This document shows positions 1 through 7,485 of a stretch of 64,000 nt of DNA, in pieces. The notes beneath the pieces were generated by a model. The model made no database searches. It had not been told where the DNA came from and worked only from the letters and a program-made list of their open reading frames with translations. The stretch's first letter is position 1; each line of letters starts with the position of its first letter. The position numbers and the translations under genes are program-made. Location of the stretch: assembly GCA_049680625.1 (NCBI GenBank), contig JBAUID010000221.1, positions 1 to 64,000 on the forward strand. Direction: 5' to 3'. This stretch comes from JAUIAI01 sp049680625 (GTDB taxonomy: Bacteria; Pseudomonadota; Gammaproteobacteria; Burkholderiales; Burkholderiaceae_E).

Positions 1-614
1 TGTTCGGTTGATTTGAGGAAGTCGCGCACGGTTACCAAACCGTGCAAATGCCAGTTGTCGTCGACGATAAGAACACGCTCAAGCCGGTGCTCATGCATCT
101 TGGCCTGCGCGTCGGCCAGTGAACTGCCACGAGGCACGGTTATCAGCTTCGACTGGGGGGTCATGATTTCACTAACCGGAATATTCATCCGGTTCTCAAA
201 ACGCAGATCACGACTGGTCACCAGGCCAATCACCGCTTTACCCTGGGTGACTGGAAAGCCGGAAACGCCGTGCAGCCGGGTCAGTGCCAGCACTTCGCTG
301 ACTTTCATATCTGGGCCAATCGTGATTGGATCAGCCAGAATACCGGTTTCATACCGCTTGACTTTCTGTACCTCCGCCGCCTGCTTACTGGCTGACATGT
401 TCTTGTGAACAATGCCAATCCCACCGGCTTGTGCCATGGCGATGGCAAGTGGTGCTTCGGTAACGGTGTCCATCGCGGCCGACACTAATGGAATGCGAAG
501 CCTGATATTTTTGGTGAGCGCGGTACCGAGATCGGTATCTCGCGGCATGACTTCCGAATAGGCCGGGACGAGCAGTACGTCGTCGAAAGTCAGGGCTTTA
601 CGGGCCGATTGCAT
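1..614 (-). CDS. guaB: IMP dehydrogenase, N-terminal part (runs off the left edge)
   Basis: Catalyses NAD-dependent oxidation of IMP to XMP, the first committed step of GMP synthesis, in the cytosol. The visible 204 codons begin MQSARKALTFDDVLLVPAYS, the standard start of the IMPDH barrel, followed by the VSAAMDTVTEAPLAIAMAQ and GGIGIVHKNMS segments at about residues 44-73. Two CBS domains follow, at about 95-150 and 155-204; the second contains LERVLIVDDN. The catalytic cysteine loop lies outside the window. The ATG at 614 is preceded by GGAG five bases upstream, and a good sigma-70 promoter lies just beyond. The gene is divergent from the DUF4124 gene. The family call is secure; only the missing C-terminal half is unseen. 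Confidence 0.97.
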   Translation of the reverse strand, partial: MQSARKALTFDDVLLVPAYSEVMPRDTDLGTALTKNIRLRIPLVSAAMDTVTEAPLAIAMAQAGGIGIVHKNMSASKQAAEVQKVKRYETGILADPITIGPDMKVSEVLALTRLHGVSGFPVTQGKAVIGLVTSRDLRFENRMNIPVSEIMTPQSKLITVPRGSSLADAQAKMHEHRLERVLIVDDNWHLHGLVTVRDFLKSTE

Positions 615-635
615 TACAACTCCGGGCAAAGATTG

Positions 636-664
636 ATTATACGCCGTCGCCCGCCCGGCGTCAG
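636..664 (-). promoter_or_regulatory. Predicted sigma-70 promoter of guaB
   Basis: On the minus strand CTGACG (664-659) and a perfect TATAAT (641-636) are separated by 17 bp, about 22 bases before the guaB start codon. The -35 box matches TTGACA at four of six positions. The spacing and the distance to the Shine-Dalgarno fit a short leader. Seen by eye, not tested. Confidence 0.6.
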
Positions 665-758
665 AAATCCCCCGCCGGTCTTTTTGGGGGCGGTGCAACG
701 GCCGGCTCGCGGGAGAATGGGGGTCCTCAGAAATCCGGCCAGTGCGCCGTCCGTGCTC

Positions 759-1322
759 ATGATTCGGCTCATTATCGCCATTACCCTGTCCACCCTTGCC
801 CTGACCCCGGTATTTGCCCAGTATCAATGGCGAGATGCCAAAGGTCGGATGGTCTTTTCAGAGTTTCCGCCACCGTCCTCGATTGCCAAGAGCCGGATTA
901 TCAAAGGTCTGACTCTAAAACCGCGCCCGGTTCAGAAAGCCGCGGATGAAGCTGCGGCCCTCGCCGCAAGCGATGCCACCGACACGCTCGCCAGTGCCAA
1001 CAAGACGAGCAAACCAACGGCGCCCAATGCTGACCCGATCGTCGCGTCAAGCGCAAGCCGGCTGGCCGACCGCCTGGCTGAATACGATAAACGGCGCGCC
1101 GAGAAGTTAAAAGCCGAAAAAGAAAGTGACGAGAAAGACAAACTCGCCGCCCGACAAAAAGACTTGTGCCGCAACCTGAACATGGATAATCGCTCGCTGA
1201 CATCAGGGCGACGTTTGGCGCGCATCAATGAAAAAGGTGAGCGCGAAATCATTGACGAGAAAGCCCGCATCACGCGTCTGAATGAAAACAAAGAGTTAAT
1301 CGCTAAACACTGTGCAACTTAA
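759..1322 (+). CDS. DUF4124 domain-containing exported protein
   Basis: A 187-residue protein with an N-terminal signal peptide (MIRLIIAITLSTLALTPVFA, cut before QYQW) followed at once by the short DUF4124 module, recognisable from YQWRDAKGRMVFSEFPPP. The rest is an alanine- and lysine-rich, probably helical or coiled segment (about residues 60-165) ending with two cysteines at CRNLNM and KHCAT. DUF4124 proteins are common in Gammaproteobacteria and have no established biochemical role; export to the periplasm is inferred from the signal peptide. The frame is open further upstream to 609, but I chose the ATG at 759 because the signal peptide begins there. Divergent from guaB and convergent with the sulfatase gene. 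Confidence 0.85.
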   Translation: MIRLIIAITLSTLALTPVFAQYQWRDAKGRMVFSEFPPPSSIAKSRIIKGLTLKPRPVQKAADEAAALAASDATDTLASANKTSKPTAPNADPIVASSASRLADRLAEYDKRRAEKLKAEKESDEKDKLAARQKDLCRNLNMDNRSLTSGRRLARINEKGEREIIDEKARITRLNENKELIAKHCAT

Positions 1323-1352
1323 GCAGCGATGCGCCAAATTGTAAACAACTGA

Positions 1353-3617
1353 CTACTGATCGGTGAGTGCGTTGCGCGCCTCGATGCTGGCCGCTTGTTG
1401 TAAATCATCACGATCATTGCCCAGTAGATAGTCGACGTAGTCGATCCGCCCTGGAAAACGGTTCGGGGCCTCGTAGTGAGACGATACGCTCGAACCGGAA
1501 TCCAACCCAATATCCATCCCAAATAACGACTGGCGCCATGGCAACAATTGCAACCCCTGCTCGGCTACCACTAACTGATTCACCAGCAGGCTCAACCGGC
1601 CCTGATGGTCTGACATCTTGGTGAACCGCATCTGAACAAGACAATCACCGGCAGGCAATTCGTCGTTGCCAGTTACGGTAGTCAGTTTACCAACGTAGTT
1701 GTACACATAGACGAGACGGTTGTCGTGGATATAGAGCGCGTAACCGCCGGTACGGGAGCCGCAGGCAACCAAAACCCCCTGCTGTGAAACCGTGACTCGA
1801 CTCAGTGCCACGGTTATTTGGTGTGAACGATTACGAATGTCTGGTACTGAGAACCGATCAATATGAACCCCACCTGGCAAAAACCTTAATTGATTTCGGG
1901 TGGCGTCCGCCTGGGGGCGTCGTTGAACAAATAACTCAATCCCGCGATCATCCAGGGGTAACACGTTGTACTGCCCGGCCTGCGCCCACCAAAGCCGCAC
2001 CATCTCCTGCACTTTTTCGGGAAATTGCCCCGATAAGTCATGGCACTCGGAGAAATCTGCTGCCGTATTGAACAACGCCCAGTGATCGGAATCAAAAGAC
2101 TCGCCAACTTTGTGGCGGGTAACGGCTTTCCAACCCTGGTGCCATATCGCTCGGTGCCCGAGCATTTCATAATATTGGGTCAGACGACGGCCCGCGGCAG
2201 CTGCATCTTTAAAGCTATACCGCAGGCTGACCCCTTCGACCGGCAACTGCGGAAAACCCGCAAACGATTGAGGCGCGCTGAGGCCGACACAGTCCAGGAT
2301 TGTTGGCATGATATCGATGACATGATGGTATTGCGTACGCACTTCACCGCCACAACAAATCTCACGCGGCCAGTGAATAATGAGGGGGTCTCGAATGCCA
2401 CCTTCATAAGTGTTTTGCTTGTAAAAACGCAGCGGCGTATTGCCCGCCTGGGCCCAACCGGTTGGGTAGTTGTTGTACAGACCAGGCCCGCCAATATTGT
2501 CGATCTGCGAGACCATGTCTGAAACAGATGACTTCATTCGATTAAAGAAAACCAGTTCATTCGTCATGCCGTGCCGGCCACCTTCCTGGCTGGCGCCGTT
2601 ATCCGACATCAGGATAAACAAGGTGTTGTCGAAACAATCGATTGATTCAAGAAACTGCATCAATCGGCCGATCTGGGCATCGGTGTGATCCAGAAATGCG
2701 GCGAAAGCCTCCTGCATTCGCGCATACAGGCGGCGCTGATCATCATCGAGATCTGTCCATGCCTCGACCCCCGGATTACGTTCCGATAATTGGGCATCAG
2801 CGGGCACAATGGATTCAGCTTTTTGTTTGGCAAACCACTTATCGCGGGTGACATCCCAGCCTTCGTCGTAGCGACCCCGGTATTTCTCAAGATACGCTGG
2901 CGGGGCCTGATGTGGGGAATGGGTTGCTCCAAACGCGAGATAACAAAAGAACGGACGCGAAGATGCGCTGCGTTGCGCCGCGATCATACTTTTTGCCTGA
3001 TCGACCAGGTCTTCTGACAAGTGATAACCCGGTGCATGAGGGGGCTCAATCGGATGATTGTCGACAACGAGTTCAGGTGAGAACTGATCCGTTGCGCCGC
3101 CGAGAAATCCGTAGAAACGGTCGAAGCCGCGCTGCAGCGGCCATTGTTCAAACGGCCCGGCTGGCGTGCAGTCTTGCATATTGGCCAGGTGCCACTTGCC
3201 CAGGGCAAAGGTGTTGTAGCCATTGGCACGCAAGACTTCAGCCAGCGTCGCTGCCTTACGCGTGATAACTCCGCGGCAATTGGAAAAGCCGGTATCAACA
3301 TTACTCAGGAAGCGCATGCCCACCGAATGGTGATTGCGGCCAGTCAACAGGCTGGCGCGGGTTGGTGAACATAAGGCCGTGGTGTGAAAATTGTTGTATC
3401 GCAAGCCACCAGTGGCCAGCCTGTCGATATTGGGCGTATCAATATCAGAGCCGAAACAGCCGAGGTGGGAAAACCCCGTGTCATCCAGAACAACTACTAC
3501 TACATTGGGGGCGTTCGATGGCGCCAGCACCTCCGGCGGCCACCACGGGCTGCTGTCGGCTGCGGTCTGCCCAATTTGCTGCGATTCGGCTTGTCGGCCG
3601 GCGCCAATATCTGTCAT
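1353..3617 (-). CDS. Arylsulfatase family protein
   Basis: A 754-residue type I sulfatase of the alkaline-phosphatase superfamily, hydrolysing an unknown sulfate ester. The N-terminal core has the metal-binding VVVVVLDDTGFSHLGCFG (Asp45, Asp46) and the formylglycine motif CSPTRASLLTGR, in which Cys83 would be converted to formylglycine by a maturase. GKWHLAN and the MSDNGASQEGG segment supply further active-site residues. About 200 C-terminal residues continue beyond the usual sulfatase core as a probable beta-rich domain. No clear signal peptide is seen, so a cytosolic location is possible. No sulfatase-maturing enzyme or transporter lies nearby. It sits alone among housekeeping genes and may be an accessory insertion. 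Substrate unknown. Confidence 0.9.
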   Translation of the reverse strand: MTDIGAGRQAESQQIGQTAADSSPWWPPEVLAPSNAPNVVVVVLDDTGFSHLGCFGSDIDTPNIDRLATGGLRYNNFHTTALCSPTRASLLTGRNHHSVGMRFLSNVDTGFSNCRGVITRKAATLAEVLRANGYNTFALGKWHLANMQDCTPAGPFEQWPLQRGFDRFYGFLGGATDQFSPELVVDNHPIEPPHAPGYHLSEDLVDQAKSMIAAQRSASSRPFFCYLAFGATHSPHQAPPAYLEKYRGRYDEGWDVTRDKWFAKQKAESIVPADAQLSERNPGVEAWTDLDDDQRRLYARMQEAFAAFLDHTDAQIGRLMQFLESIDCFDNTLFILMSDNGASQEGGRHGMTNELVFFNRMKSSVSDMVSQIDNIGGPGLYNNYPTGWAQAGNTPLRFYKQNTYEGGIRDPLIIHWPREICCGGEVRTQYHHVIDIMPTILDCVGLSAPQSFAGFPQLPVEGVSLRYSFKDAAAAGRRLTQYYEMLGHRAIWHQGWKAVTRHKVGESFDSDHWALFNTAADFSECHDLSGQFPEKVQEMVRLWWAQAGQYNVLPLDDRGIELFVQRRPQADATRNQLRFLPGGVHIDRFSVPDIRNRSHQITVALSRVTVSQQGVLVACGSRTGGYALYIHDNRLVYVYNYVGKLTTVTGNDELPAGDCLVQMRFTKMSDHQGRLSLLVNQLVVAEQGLQLLPWRQSLFGMDIGLDSGSSVSSHYEAPNRFPGRIDYVDYLLGNDRDDLQQAASIEARNALTDQ

Positions 3618-3687
3618 CTCTCCTCCTGGATGTCTGCCTTATGCCTGATGGCGCGAACCATACGGCTAACGACAAATGTCGCGCGGT

Positions 3688-4122
3688 CTATTTGTTCCAC
3701 ATACTGCGGGCCAACTGTTGGCGTTGTTCAGCCACCCGTTTACGACGATCCGATTTCGGATCGGCCGTTACCGGCCCCAGCAGCTCAACCCGATCGCCAT
3801 CACGCAGTAACTGTCCCGCGCGAACTGGTTTACCAAAAATACTGAATCCGTGGGTACCTGTGGCCAGTTGTTGTCGGGCGCGCTCGGTTACCACTTCTTC
3901 GATCACTGCCCGGGCCGGTCTGCCGCCAACCACCAACAGTTCGCATTTCATAAGCACCGGATGGTTGCCATCGTCAATCCCGAATGCCGGCTTGATGGAT
4001 CCGGCCCCAACCCGGACCGGCGTCTCGGGCCAGTGCGATTCCTGCCAGACAATGTTAAGCGAAATCATCGCCTCAACTGTCGCTTGCACTGTCACGTCAA
4101 CCTTTTTGGTAGCATCAGCCAT
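3688..4122 (-). CDS. rnfH: RnfH-family ubiquitin-fold protein
   Basis: The C-terminal half (GFSIFGKPVRAGQLLRDGDR, then VELLGPVTADPKSDRRKR) is the hallmark of RnfH/UPF0125, a small beta-grasp protein usually encoded directly after ratA, as here. Its role is not firmly known. This copy has 144 residues against about 95-110 in typical members, with extra sequence before the conserved part. Its ATG overlaps the end of ratA by 8 bases, which suggests translational coupling. An internal start at a later methionine could give a shorter, more normal protein, so the N-terminus is uncertain. Confidence 0.8.
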   Translation of the reverse strand: MADATKKVDVTVQATVEAMISLNIVWQESHWPETPVRVGAGSIKPAFGIDDGNHPVLMKCELLVVGGRPARAVIEEVVTERARQQLATGTHGFSIFGKPVRAGQLLRDGDRVELLGPVTADPKSDRRKRVAEQRQQLARSMWNK

Positions 4123-4552
4123 AACGTTTGTGCGCCTCGTTTACAAACGCATCAACCATGCTGGCAGAGATTTTCCCAAATACCGGAGCCATCGCTCGGC
4201 CGAACAAGCCGCTTCGCATCGTATAGTCCAGGGAGAACTCGACCTTACAGGCGTCCTCCCGAAGTTCATGAAACAACCAGCACCCGTCAAGGGCGGTGAA
4301 CGGGCCGTCTAGTAAGACCATGTCGATCCGACTGGATGCAGTATGCCGGTTGCGGGTCGTAAACGACTGGCGAATCCCAAGATAGTCGATTTTCACCGTA
4401 GCACGGATCGCGTCCGCTTCGCTGCGGTCAACCTCGGTTTTGGCGCACCATGGCAAAAATCCGGGATAGTCTTCAATCCGCTCAACCAGGTTGTAAATAT
4501 TTGCTGCCGGGAATGGCAGCAACACGACTTTTTCAATTGGGTTGTTTGTCAA
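4115..4552 (-). CDS. ratA: RatA-type START-domain protein (coenzyme Q-binding family)
   Basis: 145 residues covering a complete SRPBCC/START fold, with the family motifs LVERIEDYPGFLPWC near the N-terminus and FSLDYTMRSGLFGRA plus the helical MVDAFVNEAHKRYG near the C-terminus. Relatives include yeast Coq10, which binds ubiquinone, and E. coli RatA, described as inhibiting 70S ribosome association. Which role applies here cannot be decided from sequence. It is first in a two-gene unit with rnfH and is divergent from smpB, the usual arrangement in this class. Confidence 0.93.
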   Translation of the reverse strand: MTNNPIEKVVLLPFPAANIYNLVERIEDYPGFLPWCAKTEVDRSEADAIRATVKIDYLGIRQSFTTRNRHTASSRIDMVLLDGPFTALDGCWLFHELREDACKVEFSLDYTMRSGLFGRAMAPVFGKISASMVDAFVNEAHKRYG

Positions 4553-4650
4553 ATCACCAGCTTCCGTCGATCAACGATACAGATTACGCCTGAGAACCTG
4601 CGGCCACTGGTATTCTACGGCCGTTATCAGCAGGTCGGACCCCAGTTTCC

Positions 4651-5100
4651 ATGAGCATCGTCAAAAACAAGAAAGCCACCCATGATTATCATATCGAAGA
4701 GCGCTTCGAGGCGGGTATGGTGCTGGAAGGCTGGGAGGTTAAGGCGATTCGTGCCGGACGGGCCCTGATTGGTGAGGGCTACATCATTATACGAAACGGT
4801 GAGCTTTATCTGATCGGCGCACACTTTTCGCCGCTGCCCGAAGCATCGACTCACGTAAACCCGGACCCTGTCCGAACCCGGAAGTTGTTATTGAAGGCCA
4901 GCGAAATATCCAAACTGATTGGAAAAGTCGAGAGAGCCGGTTATGCACTGATACCTCTGGACCTGCATTTCCAGCGGGGCCGGATAAAACTCGAACTTGG
5001 CCTGGCCAAGGGTAAAAAACAATTCGACAAGCGCGCCGACGCCCGGGAAAAAGACTGGAAACGCGAACAAGAACGCCTGCTGAAAGGCCGTAGTCGCTAG
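4651..5100 (+). CDS. smpB: SsrA (tmRNA)-binding protein
   Basis: SmpB binds tmRNA and delivers it to stalled ribosomes for trans-translation. The 149-residue protein has normal length and all landmarks: NKKATHDYHIEERFEAGMVL at the start, GWEVKAIRAGRA, the LYLIGAHFSP loop, and the basic tail KRADAREKDWKREQERLLKG that enters the decoding site. The tmRNA gene is not in this window. Transcribed divergently from ratA across a 98-bp gap. Confidence 0.98.
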   Translation: MSIVKNKKATHDYHIEERFEAGMVLEGWEVKAIRAGRALIGEGYIIIRNGELYLIGAHFSPLPEASTHVNPDPVRTRKLLLKASEISKLIGKVERAGYALIPLDLHFQRGRIKLELGLAKGKKQFDKRADAREKDWKREQERLLKGRSR

Positions 5101-5154
5101 GGTCAGTCCACTCGAAGGCGCCAGAACAATTAATTTGCGGCTATAGTTTGTCTT

Positions 5155-5859
5155 ATGTATGACGATGTCTCAGAACTGAGTTACTTCCAGTCATTGGTAG
5201 CAGACGACAACCAGATTCCGCTGATCGAAGCGGCGGCTGCGCTCGCCCAGGACGAATTTCCGGGCCTGGACTTACAGCAGGTTTTGTCTGACATCGACAT
5301 CCTGGCACAGCGCCTCAGCGAGCGTTGTCGGAATGCCTCTACTGAACTCAAACGGCTCGAAGCCACTATCGCGTTTTTTTATCGCGAAGTGGGCTTCGCA
5401 GGTAACCGCAATAACTATTACGACCCCGCCAATAGCTTCATCCACCGCGTATTGGATACAAGACGGGGCATTCCGATCAGCCTGGCAGTTGTGTTTATTG
5501 AATTGTCGCGCACCGTTGGCCTGGACACGGAAGGTATCGCCTTCCCCGGCCATTTTTTGTTAAAGGTAAACCTGCACGAAGGTACGGTCATCATCGACCC
5601 GTTCACCGGCCACAGCCTGACCAGTGAAGACATTCATGAACGCCTCGAGCCGTTTCGGGAAAGTTTGCGCCGGCAGGCAGATAGTCTGGCGGATGCCGAA
5701 CACACGGATCAGGCGTTTCTGCCGGTCACTTCCAACCGTCAGATTCTCCTGCGCATGGCCTCGAACCTGCTGCACATTTATCGCCAGGCTGGCGAGCGAG
5801 ACAAAGCATCCCGGGTTCAACAGCGCATCGACATCCTAACCAGGGCATCAGCAGCTTAG
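5155..5859 (+). CDS. SirB1-family transglutaminase-like protein
   Basis: A 234-residue member of the SirB1/transglutaminase-like family. The diagnostic segment DTRRGIPISLAVVFIELSR at about residues 101-119 and the following FPGHFLLKV and IDPFTGH correspond to the transglutaminase-fold core. The C-terminal YRQAGERDKASRVQQRID looks like one TPR-type helix pair. Biochemical function is not established; E. coli SirB1 is named for an effect on invasion-gene regulation. The classical cysteine of active transglutaminases is not obvious at the expected position (residue after PIS is Leu), so enzymatic activity is doubtful. Follows smpB after 54 bp on the same strand. Confidence 0.85.
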   Translation: MYDDVSELSYFQSLVADDNQIPLIEAAAALAQDEFPGLDLQQVLSDIDILAQRLSERCRNASTELKRLEATIAFFYREVGFAGNRNNYYDPANSFIHRVLDTRRGIPISLAVVFIELSRTVGLDTEGIAFPGHFLLKVNLHEGTVIIDPFTGHSLTSEDIHERLEPFRESLRRQADSLADAEHTDQAFLPVTSNRQILLRMASNLLHIYRQAGERDKASRVQQRIDILTRASAA

Positions 5860-5910
5860 TCGGCATCTTAGCCAGCTACCGAGATTGCCGCCCTGTCTGA
5901 TGGACGCGGG

Positions 5911-6864
5911 CTAATTCGGCGACGGCCGGGCCACCGCAGGTGGCGAACCGGTGTTCTTAACAACCGACATCGCCGTGGCAATCAAACCAGCCGCATCGCC
6001 AACGTTGGCCGGAATAATCATCGTGTTACTTTCCTTGGCAAGACGGGCGAACGCATCAACATATTTCTCTGCTACCTGCAAACTGACTGCGTCCATTCCG
6101 CCAGGCAATTGCGTCGCATGCGAAACGCGCTCGATAGCGCCGGCGGTTGCTTCAGCAATTGAAGTAATTGCTGAAGCTTCACCCACGGCGCGGTTGATCT
6201 CAGCCTGGCGATCACCTTCAGATCGTGCGATTTTCGCCTCGCGATCACCGTTGGCCAGGTTTATCTGCTCTTGTTTACGGCCCTCTGACTCTGCAATTCG
6301 AGCACGTTTTTCACGTTCGGCGGTAATCTGAGACTGCATCGCACGGAGAATTTCAGCCGGAGGCGTCAGATCTTTGATTTCGTACCGCAACACTTTAACC
6401 CCCCAGTTCAACGCGGCCTCATCAAGGGAATGAACAACACTAGCGTTAATGATCTCGCGTTCTTCGAAAGTTTTATCCAGCTCCATTTTGCCAATGACCG
6501 AACGGAGCGTAGTCTGCGACAACTGGGTGATCGCCACAATATAGTTGCTGGATCCGTATGAGGCGCGCATTGGATCGGTAACCTGAAAGTACAGAACCCC
6601 GTCCACAGTTAACTGCGTGTTATCGCGGGTAATACAAACCTGACTCGGCACATCCAGCGGGATTTCTTTGAGTGAGTGCTTGTAGGCAATGTTGTCAACA
6701 AACGGAATGATGAAATTCAATCCGGGACTAAGCGTCTTTCGGTACTTGCCAAGGCGTTCAACTATCCAGGCTTGTTGCTGAGGTACTTGCTTTACCGCTT
6801 TGAATACAAATATGGCGGCCAATACCAGTAGTACAACCCCGACTCCCAACGTGCCTTCAAGCAT
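5911..6864 (-). CDS. qmcA: SPFH/Band 7 membrane protein, QmcA-like
   Basis: 317 residues: an N-terminal membrane anchor (about 5-24), the SPFH domain beginning QQQAWIVERLGKYRKTLSPG, then a long charged coiled coil with repeated EGRKQE and ANGDREAKIARSEGDRQAE units and the stomatin-like end LAKESNTMIIPANVGD. QmcA-type proteins form oligomeric membrane microdomains and often associate with proteases and an NfeD partner. Here nfeD lies directly upstream in the same direction (47-bp gap), supporting a two-gene unit that builds a membrane scaffold. Confidence 0.92.
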   Translation of the reverse strand: MLEGTLGVGVVLLVLAAIFVFKAVKQVPQQQAWIVERLGKYRKTLSPGLNFIIPFVDNIAYKHSLKEIPLDVPSQVCITRDNTQLTVDGVLYFQVTDPMRASYGSSNYIVAITQLSQTTLRSVIGKMELDKTFEEREIINASVVHSLDEAALNWGVKVLRYEIKDLTPPAEILRAMQSQITAEREKRARIAESEGRKQEQINLANGDREAKIARSEGDRQAEINRAVGEASAITSIAEATAGAIERVSHATQLPGGMDAVSLQVAEKYVDAFARLAKESNTMIIPANVGDAAGLIATAMSVVKNTGSPPAVARPSPN

Positions 6865-6911
6865 ACTTTCTCCTGATCTGGTTAACCAGACTATTCAGAT
6901 TATTCGAATTT

Positions 6912-7343
6912 TTATTCAGGCCTGACAATCAGGGTACTACCCCGAACAGACTCGATTTTATAATTACCGGCTATCGCATCACCACCAGCTTGCTCACTGA
7001 GTTCAACCGACCATTGGGCGCCACGATAGCGAACCTTGGTTTGCCGCGCCGATTGCCATTGATCAACACGAATCGTAGCGCCAACATCCATCACGACATC
7101 CGGGTTACGGTCAGCTGGTAACGCTGCGTCCTTCTTACCGCGGCCCACGCTTAACGCAGCCCAACCCAGAATACTGACGGCAGCGGCCGCCGTTACCTGA
7201 ATGGTCAGTGAGTACCCGTACAAAGCGGCCAAACCTGCGCCAGCGGCGCCGAGGGCCAAAATCATCAGGTAAAACGTGCCGGTAAACAGTTCTGCCACAA
7301 CCAGGCCAATTGCCAACAGCCACCAGTAGTACTGCACATCCAT
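6912..7343 (-). CDS. NfeD-like membrane protein
   Basis: 143 residues: two or three hydrophobic helices in about residues 5-68 followed by a soluble C-terminal domain of about 65 residues (DVGATIRVDQWQSARQTKV to RGSTLIVRPE) matching the OB-fold of NfeD proteins. It is the short form without the serine-protease domain. Short NfeD proteins work with an adjacent SPFH protein, and qmcA follows here. Function is presumably to anchor or organise that complex. Confidence 0.88.
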   Translation of the reverse strand: MDVQYYWWLLAIGLVVAELFTGTFYLMILALGAAGAGLAALYGYSLTIQVTAAAAVSILGWAALSVGRGKKDAALPADRNPDVVMDVGATIRVDQWQSARQTKVRYRGAQWSVELSEQAGGDAIAGNYKIESVRGSTLIVRPE

Positions 7344-7485
7344 TGCCGAACCCGCCTGAATAAGAATCAGATCGTGATGTTACCGAATCGGCGCGAAAAA
7401 CCAATCAAACCGTCGTAACTGAACCCGCGAAACGCCACGCCAACTTGTCCAAACCGTTGGCGCCCCGGGCGAATCAGCCCCCAGG

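Noticed and set aside
3362..4312. Long plus-strand frame of 316 codons
   Set aside because: It runs antisense through three well-supported genes (sulfatase, rnfH, ratA), and its product is Arg/Ser/Cys-rich with no family character.
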